Program-made: the position numbers and the translations under genes
In this document: positions 34,896 through 42,064 of the stretch, piece by piece
Layout of the letters: the number at the start of each line of letters is the position of its first letter
How positions within the stretch are numbered: position 1 is the first letter of the stretch
Notes under the pieces: generated by a model
The model's database searches: none
Seen by the model: only the letters and a program-made list of their open reading frames with translations
What the model was told of the DNA's origin: nothing
Source of the DNA: JANXXV01 sp038230275
GTDB lineage: Bacteria > Acidobacteriota > Terriglobia > Bryobacterales > Bryobacteraceae
Direction of reading: 5' to 3'
DNA length: 61,672 nucleotides
NCBI GenBank assembly: GCA_038230275.1
Contig: JBBRNO010000024.1
Span: 1-61,672, forward strand

Positions 34896-36236
34896 ATGGA
34901 TCGTTCTAGAAAAGTTTATGCGGCGAAGTGTGCGGTGATTCTTGCTGCTATTCCCGCGCTGATTCTTGCCCACTCCAGTGGCCCGGATCCGCGCAAGACG
35001 GGTGCGCCTGGGGATAGCACTTGCGCTGAATCGGCCTGCCACATTGGCACGGCTGTAAACGGCGGCGGGGGAAAGATAGAGCTCAGCTTTGACAGCGGCA
35101 CCAGTTACACGCCGGGCACCAAGGTCAAGGTGACGGTGAAAGTAACGGATTCGGCTGCCAGGATTTACGGATTCCAGGCCAGTTCCCGTCTATCCAGCAA
35201 CACCCGAAACGCACAGGCCGGCACGTTTACGGCTGGCGCGGGACAGTTCGTTCTTTGTGAAGACGGTAGCAACCGGCCCGCAGCCGGATGCCGTTCGACC
35301 GCTCCGCTTGAATTTGTCGAACACAACAATCCCAACTCCACCGGCATTTTTCAATTCGATTGGACTCCCCCTGCGACGGCCGCCGGGGATGTTGTATTCT
35401 ACGTGGCCGGCAACGCGGCCAATGGAAACGGAGCGGCTGATCGGGGCGATCACATTTACACCACCATGGCCACCCTCACCGCGGCCGCTTCTGGTCCGAA
35501 GCCCACCCTTACCCAAGGCGGCGTAGTGAACGCCGGCAGTGGAAAGGCTGAGATCGCCTCAGGCACCTGGATTTCCATTTTCGGAACCGACCTCGTGGCA
35601 AGTCTGAGAGGTTTGGACGGTCCGGACATAGTAAACGGGCTCCTTCCAACCACGCTTAACGGCGCCGGCATCACCATTGGCGGCAAATCCGCGTTCATCG
35701 GATTCGTCAGCCCTGGCCAGATTAACGCCTTGGTACCAGACGACACCGCGACAGGTAACACCCAGATCATAGCGATAAATGCCAACGGCCAGAGCGCGCC
35801 CGTAACAGTGACGCGCTCCGCTGTTTCCCCTGCATTTCTCCCGTTTACTGATGCGGATGGCAAGAAGTACGTAGCAGCCCTTCACGCCGATTTCAGCGTG
35901 ATGGCAAAGACGGGTATGTTCGCGGGCTTGAATACCACACCTGCGAAACCTGGTGAAGTAGTGCTGCTCTACGCCGTCGGACTCGGGCCAACGACCCCTC
36001 CGATTGCAGCTGGCAATATTCCCACCGTCAACGCAACAATCACAAATCCATTCACGCTCCGCATCGGAGATGTCCCAGCCACCGTCGCCTACGCCGGCGT
36101 GAGCCAGGGCAGCGCGGGCTTGTACCAGTTCAATGTCACGGTCCCGGCTAGTCTCCCGGATGGCGATGCGCCCGTTGTGCTCGACGTCAACGGCTCCCGC
36201 TCACAAGACAACATTTTCATCACTGTTAAGCGCTAA
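34896..36236 (+). CDS. Secreted protein with choice-of-anchor domain and TIGR03437 C-terminus
   Basis: A 446-residue protein. A signal peptide (AAKCAVILAAIPALILAHSS) is followed by a cysteine motif CAESACHIG, in which CX4CH resembles but is not a classical CXXCH haem site. The middle (about 45-190) is an immunoglobulin-like domain similar to the choice-of-anchor V/Reelin type (YGFQASSRL, GIFQFDWTPP). The C-terminal 220 residues form the acidobacterial domain TIGR03437 (ISIFGTDLVASLRGLDGPDI, VLLYAVGLGPTTPPIAAGNI, GLYQFNVTVPASLPDGDAPV). Exact function is unknown; such proteins are secreted and often surface-bound. Confidence 0.88.
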   Translation: MDRSRKVYAAKCAVILAAIPALILAHSSGPDPRKTGAPGDSTCAESACHIGTAVNGGGGKIELSFDSGTSYTPGTKVKVTVKVTDSAARIYGFQASSRLSSNTRNAQAGTFTAGAGQFVLCEDGSNRPAAGCRSTAPLEFVEHNNPNSTGIFQFDWTPPATAAGDVVFYVAGNAANGNGAADRGDHIYTTMATLTAAASGPKPTLTQGGVVNAGSGKAEIASGTWISIFGTDLVASLRGLDGPDIVNGLLPTTLNGAGITIGGKSAFIGFVSPGQINALVPDDTATGNTQIIAINANGQSAPVTVTRSAVSPAFLPFTDADGKKYVAALHADFSVMAKTGMFAGLNTTPAKPGEVVLLYAVGLGPTTPPIAAGNIPTVNATITNPFTLRIGDVPATVAYAGVSQGSAGLYQFNVTVPASLPDGDAPVVLDVNGSRSQDNIFITVKR

Positions 36237-36245
36237 CCAGGGCAA

Positions 36246-36278
36246 GACCCCAGTACAGCATTTCGCTATACTGGGGTC
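36246..36278. terminator. 14-bp stem-loop after the TIGR03437 gene
   Basis: GACCCCAGTACAGC (36246-36259) pairs with GCTATACTGGGGTC (36265-36278) with a single C-A mismatch around an ATTTC loop. It lies 10 bp after the stop of the upstream gene and 15 bp before the start of the next. No T run follows, so it may end transcription, slow the polymerase or protect the message. Confidence 0.55.
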
Positions 36279-36292
36279 GTCAGCATCTTCAC

Positions 36293-37099
36293 ATGTTCCA
36301 AGCGACCTTCGGGTTGCTGGCCGCCTTCTTGATCGGGCCTGTCCTATGGGCCGAAGGAAGCCGAAGAGTACCGGCGCCGGCCTACTCCGCATCCAGCATA
36401 GTCAATGCGGCGAGCAATCAAGCCGGCCCCATCGCGCCGAACACTATCGTCTCGCTCTACGGCACGGATCTCGCCTTCGCAACGCGAGGCATCACCCCGG
36501 AAGATCTTCGCGGGCAAGTGCTTCCCACTACCCTTAGCGGCACTGGCGTCCGCGTTCTGGTGGGAAAGCTGAACGCAAACTTGTACTTCGTTTCACCCAC
36601 GCAGATCAATTTTCTGGTCCCCGCTTCGCTGCTTGCCGGAACCGTCGATGTGCAAATCGGTCTGGATAGCCGCTACGGTCCGGCAGTCAAAATCAACCTC
36701 TCTCCTGCCTCGCCCGCACTATTTCAGGCCGACGCCCAGTTCGCCGTGGGCACGCGGCCCGACGGCAGCACCATCACCAAGGACCAGCCCGCCCATCCTG
36801 GCGATATTGTGGTGTTCTATGCCACTGGACTCGGCATCGCGGACCGTAACTTGCCAGACGGCCAACTTCCCCCCATGGCGTATCCCATCCAACGCAGTGC
36901 CGATTTCCGTGTCCGCATTGCCGGTGCTTTGTTGGACCGAAGTTCGGTCTATTACGTCGGAGTCACGCCCGGATACGCCGGACTCTATCAGGTCAACGTC
37001 AAGCTTCCCGACACCGTAGACGCGAACCCGGAGGTCCGCATCGGCTTTGATGACCAGATGAGCCCTGCGAATGTACTGTTTCCGGTCAAGATCGACTGA
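36293..37099 (+). CDS. Secreted TIGR03437-domain protein
   Basis: A 268-residue protein made of a signal peptide (MFQATFGLLAAFLIGPVLWA) and one complete TIGR03437 domain: ASSIVNAASNQAGPIAPNTI, VSLYGTDLAFATRGITPEDL, VVFYATGLGIADRNLPDGQL and GLYQVNVKLPDTVDANPEVR. It is a stand-alone version of the domain that ends the neighbouring protein. Function unknown. The last bases of the gene lie 17 bp before the MITE-like repeat. Confidence 0.9.
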   Translation: MFQATFGLLAAFLIGPVLWAEGSRRVPAPAYSASSIVNAASNQAGPIAPNTIVSLYGTDLAFATRGITPEDLRGQVLPTTLSGTGVRVLVGKLNANLYFVSPTQINFLVPASLLAGTVDVQIGLDSRYGPAVKINLSPASPALFQADAQFAVGTRPDGSTITKDQPAHPGDIVVFYATGLGIADRNLPDGQLPPMAYPIQRSADFRVRIAGALLDRSSVYYVGVTPGYAGLYQVNVKLPDTVDANPEVRIGFDDQMSPANVLFPVKID

Positions 37100-37115
37100 G
37101 GCCGCGCTGTCCCTG

Positions 37116-37226
37116 CTAGTGTACTGTCCGACAAATAACTGGACACAAGACGGCTTGCTCACGCGCGCGGCTCGGTCTTGAACGCGTCGCTGCAACAGTA
37201 GTTTCCGAGCCGCGACTGTAAAGGAG
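37116..37226 (+). repeat. MITE-like repeat, copy A, left part (split by IS110)
   Basis: A CTAG-flanked repeat whose left end (CTAGTGTACTGTCCGAC) is 31 bp of imperfect inverted repeat to the right end at 38973-39019, with 24 of 31 positions matching. The body contains a hairpin GGCTCGG...CCGAGCC. It ends at GTAAAGGAG, where the IS110-family element has inserted. The intact sister copy is at 55253-55408. Confidence 0.85.
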
Positions 37227-37480
37227 TGTACATGGGCCTGTGGCCCACCAAAGGTGATGAAAATGGGGGTGGAAGAGCGGTATGCTGAACGACAGCGAGG
37301 AATGGTACAGGTTGTAATCGCTCTGGAGCTGTAGCGGCCGTAAAGGAGTCTGATCGGGAACGCGCGTTTTTGAACCAATCTTTGTGAGATCGTCCTTGTG
37401 ATGAGGAAGGGCGATGAGCACGTAACGGTGCGTATTTCATTCCGCCGCGCGTTCTACCACTTCCTCGACAAAAGGAAGCC
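37227..37480 (+). ncRNA. Candidate bridge RNA in the IS110 left end
   Basis: Within the non-coding left end I can draw a terminal hairpin TGGGCC-TGT-GGCCCA (37233-37247), an outer stem AGAGCG (37274-37279) with CGCTCT (37319-37324), and a stem CGTCCTT...AAGGGCG further on. The loop segment at 37340-37349 repeats, base for base, the 10 nt of the target flank at 37218-37227. In IS110 elements the bridge RNA pairs through such a loop with target DNA. The RNA itself and its ends are not proven here. Confidence 0.5.
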
Positions 37481-38746
37481 ATGTCATACAGAGTAGCAGC
37501 ATTGGATGTTCATAAGAGAGTACAGATGGTGGTGATAGCCACGGCAGTCGAGGCGGTAGAAGATGCCGCCGGGGAGGCGATCGAGTTTGAATGCCGGCGA
37601 TTTGGAGCCGGGGCCAATGAACGCAAGCAGTTGATAAAGTGGCTGCAGGAAGAAAACGTGAGCGAAGTGGTAATGGAATCCACAGCGCAATACTGGAAGC
37701 CGCTGTGGCTGGAATTAGAACCGCATTTTGCGAAACTGCATCTGGCGCAAGCTTATTCCAATCGCGCACCCAAAGGACGCAAGAACGACTTCCGGGATGC
37801 CAAACGGCTGGCGCGGCGATTGCTTGCCGGCGAATTGATCTTGAGTTTCGTGCCGGATGCCGAGCAGCGGATGTGGAGAACGCTGACGCGGGGCAAGCAT
37901 CAACTGGTACGAGACCGCATACGGTTGCAGAACCAAGTGGAAGCGCTGCTTGAGGAAGCCCGGATCAAATTATCGGGAGTCATCAGCGATTTGCTGGGAG
38001 TGAGTGGGCGGCGCATATTGACGGCGCTGGCAAAAGGAGAAACCGAGGCAGTGAAGTTGGCCGAACTGGGTGAGGAGCGGTTGAAATGCAGCCGGCAGGA
38101 ATTGGGGGACGCGCTGGAAGGCTCGCCTGAGCCGATTCACTTGGAATTATTGAAGTTTTTTCTGAATCGGCTGACGTTGCTGGAGGAACAAATCGAGTCG
38201 CTGGACACGATGGTGGCAAAGGCGCTGAAGAAGCATGAAGATGCCGTGGTGCGGCTCGCCGAAGTGCGCGGATTCGGAGTGGACTCGGCCCAGCAGATGA
38301 TTGCCGAGGTAGGAGTGGATGCCGAGGCATTTCCATCGGCGGGTCAGTTCAGCTCCTGGGCAGGAACGTGTCCGGGAAGCGAGGAAAGTGCCGAAAAAAA
38401 CCATAGCTCGCGTTCGCCAAAGAGGAATCGCTTTGTGCGGCGGATTCAAACTCAGGCGGCGCAAGCGGCAGTGAAGAAGAAGGGCAGTCATTTCCAGTCT
38501 GTATTCCGGCGGCTGCTACCCAGGCTCGGATACAAAGGGGCCATCTGGGCCATCGCCCATCGGCTCGGGCGTTTACTCTGGAAGATACTGCACGATGGGA
38601 TCAGCTACGTCGAACAAGGCAAGGAAACGAATCCCAAAGCCCAAAAGCGCCGGGCACAGAAACTGGCTCAAGCGTTGCGCAAACTGGGATATCAGATTAT
38701 CCTCACCCCAATGAACTCAGAACCTGTCGTCCAGGCCGGAGAGTGA
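37481..38746 (+). CDS. IS110-family transposase (DEDD recombinase)
   Basis: A 421-residue transposase. The DEDD catalytic set is visible at D9 (ALDVHK), E66 (VMESTAQYW), D103 and D106 (KNDFRDAKRLA). A helical linker leads to the C-terminal Tnp domain with the catalytic serine in FPSAGQFSSWAGTCPGSEES (S286). It should cut and join DNA guided by bridge RNA. The C-terminal part from about residue 353 lies in the duplicated unit, but the reading frame is not damaged in the first copy, so the protein appears complete. Confidence 0.93.
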   Translation: MSYRVAALDVHKRVQMVVIATAVEAVEDAAGEAIEFECRRFGAGANERKQLIKWLQEENVSEVVMESTAQYWKPLWLELEPHFAKLHLAQAYSNRAPKGRKNDFRDAKRLARRLLAGELILSFVPDAEQRMWRTLTRGKHQLVRDRIRLQNQVEALLEEARIKLSGVISDLLGVSGRRILTALAKGETEAVKLAELGEERLKCSRQELGDALEGSPEPIHLELLKFFLNRLTLLEEQIESLDTMVAKALKKHEDAVVRLAEVRGFGVDSAQQMIAEVGVDAEAFPSAGQFSSWAGTCPGSEESAEKNHSSRSPKRNRFVRRIQTQAAQAAVKKKGSHFQSVFRRLLPRLGYKGAIWAIAHRLGRLLWKILHDGISYVEQGKETNPKAQKRRAQKLAQALRKLGYQIILTPMNSEPVVQAGE

Positions 38747-38972
38747 TTTTCAACGGGGCCATCTGGGCCACCGCCCATCGGCTCGGGCGTTTACGCTGGA
38801 AGATACTGCACGATGGGATCAGCTACGTCGAACAAGGCGAGGAAACGAATCCCAAAGCCCAAAAGCGCCGGGCACAGAAACTGGCTCAAGCGTTGCGCAA
38901 ACTGGGATATCAGATTATCCTCACCCCAATGAACTCAGAACCTGTCGTCCAGGCCGGAGAGTGATTTTCAAC
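38537..38972 (+). repeat. 218-bp tandem duplication of the IS110 3' end
   Basis: Units 38537-38754 and 38755-38972 are nearly identical, with three visible base changes (for example CATCGCC/CACCGCC, ACTCTGG/ACGCTGG and GGCAAGG/GGCGAGG). Each runs through the transposase C-terminus and the right end up to TTTTCAAC. The second unit has a 73-codon open frame (38743-38964) that repeats the transposase tail; I treat it as a remnant, not a gene. Confidence 0.93.
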
Positions 38973-39019
38973 GGAGCGGTTTCCGGTAGTGTCCACCCAA
39001 TTCGCGGATACTACGCTAG
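38973..39019 (+). repeat. MITE-like repeat, copy A, right part
   Basis: Right end of the split repeat: GGAGCGGTTTCCGG followed by the terminal palindrome GTAGTGTCC...GGATACTAC and the CTAG. It joins to the left half at GGAG exactly as in the uninterrupted copy at 55253-55408. The terminal CTAG provides the stop codon of the decayed Uma2 gene on the other strand. Confidence 0.85.
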
Positions 39020-39500
39020 ATGTCGTGAAGCGGCACCCGGATATCCGGGTCCGTGCTGAAGAGAATTCCGTCTCTTGCTTCCGATACTCCGGATGCATGT
39101 AGATGTAAGCTTTTCGGGTCTTAGGATCGATGATCCAGACGTACTTTACCCCGAAGCTCAGATAGTCATCAATCTTATCTTGAACGTCGCCATAGCGATC
39201 GTCTCTTGACAAGATTTCGATACAAAGAAACGGAGGCGTTGTAAATATGGGCTCCTCAGGTTCCGGAGCGATCATGCCGCATAGGTCGGGAACACGAAAT
39301 CGAGTCGGCGTGACCTGTTCTCGTTGTTCGGTAAAACCCGCGATTCCCCATTGTTTCTTGCGTGTTCCAAGGTAGAGCCCAAGCAAAAATTGCAATCGGC
39401 TGTGCTCTTTTTCACCCCAGTTGCGCTCCAGAATCTGCCCGTCCACATAGTCGCGGTCGGGGCTATAGCTGGTATTGAGGTACTCTTCTACGGTTACCGT
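39016..39500 (-). pseudogene. Uma2-family endonuclease, first of a tandem pair, broken
   Basis: A protein of about 160 residues with TVTVEEYLNTSYSPDRDYVD, HSRLQ, RVPDLCG and FLCIEILSRDD, VDQ-like VWIIDPKTRKAYIYM. Uma2 is a PD-(D/E)XK nuclease-fold family of poorly known role. Two faults are visible. The position of the start ATG in its neighbour paralogue is ACG here (39498-39500), so no normal start exists. Near the 3' end the open frame slips off, whereas the expected ending ILFSTDPDIRVPLHDI lies in another frame and stops at TAG 39016-39018. Confidence 0.7.
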
Positions 39501-39504
39501 GGCG

Positions 39505-40005
39505 TTAGTCCTCGTGAAGCGAAACCTGGATATCCGGACCGGTGGTGAAGAGAACTCCACCCTTCGCCTTCGATACACCGGATGCATGGTAGATGTGAGC
39601 CTTCCGCGTCTGCGGGTCGATGACCCAGACGTACTTCACGCCGAAGGCCAGGTAGTCGTCGATTTTTTCTTGCATCGCGGCAAACCGGTCATCCTTGGAT
39701 AGAATCTCGATGCACAGAAATGGGGCGGTGTATAGGATCTAAGCGCCTGGCGCAGGTGCAGTCACCAAACAAACGTCAGGAATACGGAACCTGGTGGCGG
39801 TAACCTGCACACGCTGTTCCGTAACCACGAGAAGACCGAATTGCTTTTCTCGAGTATAGAAGTAACTGGCCAACGCAGCTTGCAGCCTGCTATGATCCCA
39901 TTCGCCCACGTTGCGCTGCACAATCCGGCCGTCCACAAAGTCGCAGTCGGGGCTGTAGCTCGTGTTGAGATACTCTTCCACGGTCACCATGGTTCCGGTT
40001 GGCAT
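39505..40005 (-). pseudogene. Uma2-family endonuclease, second of a tandem pair, with internal stop
   Basis: The frame reads TVEEYLNTSYSPDCDFVDGR, RFRIPDVCLVTAPAPGA, then an in-frame TAG (39739-39741), then ILYTAPFLCIEILSKDDRFA and VWVIDPQTRKAHIY to a TAA at 39505-39507. Only one nonsense codon interrupts it. The paralogue has Pro at that site. The start could be ATG 40005 or ATG 39990. It follows the purine nucleoside phosphorylase gene by about 17 bp. The pair looks like a local duplication, with both copies inactivated separately. Confidence 0.75.
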
Positions 40006-40021
40006 ACCCCCAAGAATACCG

Positions 40022-40828
40022 CTAACCAAGACGCGGCAAAAGTGTTTTCAGCAGCAGCACCAACGTGTCCCGCACCCGTGCACCGGTCTCCAGCACCTCT
40101 TCGTGATTGATCTTCCGCGGCAGAACTCCTGCTGCCATGTTCGTCACGCAAGAGATCGCCAGCACCTTCATGCTCATGTGGTTCGCCACAATCGCTTCCG
40201 GCACTGTAGACATGCCTACCAGATCCGCGCCGATAGTCCGCAAATAGCGAATCTCCGCCGGAGTTTCATAGCTAGGTCCAGAAAGCGCGGCATACACGCC
40301 TTCGTCCAACGTCACACCTAACTCCGCCGCCGTGTTCCTCGCAATCTTGCGGTATTCGTGCGAGTACGCGTCGGACATATCGGGAAAACGCGGGCCGAAC
40401 TCATCTTCATTCGCGCCGATCAGCGGATTCACGCCCTGCAGATTAATGTGATCGGAAATCAGCACCAGCCCGCCTTGCGAATAGCTTACATTCACCCCGC
40501 CAGCCGCGTTGGTCAGCACCAGCGACCGCACGCCCAGCATGTGGAAGATCCGTACGCCATAGGTGACTCGCGCCGGCGAGTAGCCTTCGTAAAGATGTGC
40601 GCGCCCGGACATCACCACCACTTCGGTGGCTCCAAGTTTCCCGAAAACAAGCTTGCCGGCATGGCCCATAGCGGTGGATCTTGGCCACCCTGGGATATCG
40701 GCGTAGGGAATGTGCACGCTATCGGCCAGTTCGTCCGCAAACGCGCCCAGGCCGCTGCCCAGAACCACCCCAATCGTTGGCCGGGCCTTGATCTTCCCTT
40801 CGAGATAAGCCTTGGTTTGCTGAAACAT
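40022..40828 (-). CDS. Purine nucleoside phosphorylase
   Basis: A 268-residue trimeric-type phosphorylase: VVLGSGLGAFADE phosphate loop, SGRAHLYEGYSPARVTYGVR, VLTNAAGGVN, GPSYETPAEIRYLRTIGADL, VGMSTVPEAIVANHMSM and ISCVTNMAAG. It splits purine ribonucleosides with phosphate. The ATG at 40828 is preferred because it overlaps the stop codon of the upstream nucleoside transporter (TAATG). Together with that transporter and deoA it forms a nucleoside uptake and salvage operon. Confidence 0.96.
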   Translation of the reverse strand: MFQQTKAYLEGKIKARPTIGVVLGSGLGAFADELADSVHIPYADIPGWPRSTAMGHAGKLVFGKLGATEVVVMSGRAHLYEGYSPARVTYGVRIFHMLGVRSLVLTNAAGGVNVSYSQGGLVLISDHINLQGVNPLIGANEDEFGPRFPDMSDAYSHEYRKIARNTAAELGVTLDEGVYAALSGPSYETPAEIRYLRTIGADLVGMSTVPEAIVANHMSMKVLAISCVTNMAAGVLPRKINHEEVLETGARVRDTLVLLLKTLLPRLG

Positions 40829-42051
40829 TAGAGCAGCATTCCGGCGATGCAAGCCGACATGAAGTTAGCCATCGATCCAGCCGCCACCGCCTTCAAACCC
40901 ATCCGTGCCAGGTCTGATTTCCGGGTGGGCGCCAACGCTCCAATGCCGCCAATCTGGATGGCGATGGAACTCAGGTTCGCGAAGCCGCACAGCGCGTACG
41001 TTGCAATGGTGAACGAACGCGGATCAAGCTGCGATTGCAGCGGACCCAGTTGCAGGAACGCCACGAATTCATTCAGCACCAGCCGCGTCCCCAGTAAATT
41101 TCCGATGGTGGCGCAGTCTTTCCAACTCACACCCAGCAGCCAGGCAATCGGCGCAAAAATCATGCCGAAGATCCTTTCCAGTGACGACGGCAGCCAGCCC
41201 ATTCCCGGTAGACTGTGCAACCCACCCAGAATGCCGTTGGCCAGCGCAATTAGCGCCAGGAATGCAATCAACATGCCGCCGATGTTCAACGCCAGTTGCA
41301 ATCCGTCCCCGGCCCCGCGTGCCGCGGCATCGATAATGTTGACGCCCGGCTTTTCCACTTCCACTTTCACGCTGCCCGCGGTAGCCGGTTCGTCCACTTC
41401 CGGCATCATGATCTTGGCCAGCATGATGGTGGCCGGCGCGGTCATGATCACCGCCGTTAACAGGTGCTTGATTTCCACGTGCGCAATCTTCACATACGCC
41501 GCCATTACCGCGCCCGACACGTGAGCCATGCCGCTGGTCATGATGCAGAACAGTTCAGACATCGTAAGCCCGGCCAGGAATGGCCGGATGGTGAGCGGCG
41601 CCTCCGTCTGCCCCATAAAGATACTGGCGGCCACGCAGGTGGATTCCGCCCCGCTGGCGCCCATCACCTTCTGCATTCCCACCGCCATCACTTTCACCAG
41701 CGCCTGCATCACGCCAATCTGATAGAGAATGGCGAAGAGCGAGGCGATAAAGATGACGATTGGCAGAACCTGAAATGCGAACACCACGCCGAACGGCCCG
41801 CCCTTGGTTCCGAGGGGGCCGAACAGAAACTGGCTGCCGCTCTCCGCGTATTCCAGCAGTGAATTCACCGCGACACTGGCCAGCTGGAATACCTTTCCTA
41901 AGTCCGTTTTCAGAACCAGGAACGCGAAAATAAATTGGAGGCTCAGTCCCCAAAACAAGACCCGCGGCTTGATGGCCTTCTTGTGCGAAGACGATAAATA
42001 GGCTACCGCCAGAATGACTACCAACCCGAGAAGGCCAGTAAATCTACCCAT
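40828..42051 (-). CDS. nupC: Concentrative nucleoside transporter (CNT, NupC-like)
   Basis: A 407-residue membrane protein with about ten hydrophobic helices. Family motifs include FVFGPLGTKGGPFGVVFAFQ-like re-entrant loop, GASGAESTCVAASIFMGQTE, EAPLTIRPFLAGLTMSELFC, MTSGMAHVSGAVMAAYV and GTRLVLNEFVAFLQL. It couples nucleoside entry to a proton or sodium gradient. It lies between deoA and the purine nucleoside phosphorylase, so imported nucleosides would be split at once. Confidence 0.95.
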   Translation of the reverse strand: MGRFTGLLGLVVILAVAYLSSSHKKAIKPRVLFWGLSLQFIFAFLVLKTDLGKVFQLASVAVNSLLEYAESGSQFLFGPLGTKGGPFGVVFAFQVLPIVIFIASLFAILYQIGVMQALVKVMAVGMQKVMGASGAESTCVAASIFMGQTEAPLTIRPFLAGLTMSELFCIMTSGMAHVSGAVMAAYVKIAHVEIKHLLTAVIMTAPATIMLAKIMMPEVDEPATAGSVKVEVEKPGVNIIDAAARGAGDGLQLALNIGGMLIAFLALIALANGILGGLHSLPGMGWLPSSLERIFGMIFAPIAWLLGVSWKDCATIGNLLGTRLVLNEFVAFLQLGPLQSQLDPRSFTIATYALCGFANLSSIAIQIGGIGALAPTRKSDLARMGLKAVAAGSMANFMSACIAGMLL

Positions 42052-42064
42052 GGGAGTAGACGGG

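Larger units (their letters stand above)
37223..38976 (+). mobile_element. IS110-family insertion sequence with tandem right-end duplication
   Basis: The element lies between two GGAG tetramers (37223-37226 and 38973-38976), and the sister repeat at 55253-55408 shows the uninterrupted target. Either GGAG may belong to the IS, giving about 1750 bp. It has a 254-bp non-coding left end, one transposase gene, and a very short right end, the layout of the bridge-RNA (IS110-group) subtype. A 218-bp unit at the 3' end is present twice, so the parental IS would be about 1.53 kb. The single-nucleotide differences between units number three, so the duplication is recent. Confidence 0.88.

Noticed and set aside
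35020..35060. Possible c-type haem motif in the choice-of-anchor protein
   Set aside because: The spacing is CX4CH, not CXXCH, and there is no second haem feature; I do not call a cytochrome.
37440..37769. Minus-strand frame covering the start of the IS110 transposase
   Set aside because: No homology; it lies opposite a well-supported gene.
38743..38964. 73-codon open frame after the IS110 transposase
   Set aside because: It repeats the transposase C-terminus and arises from the 218-bp tandem duplication, so it is not an independent gene.
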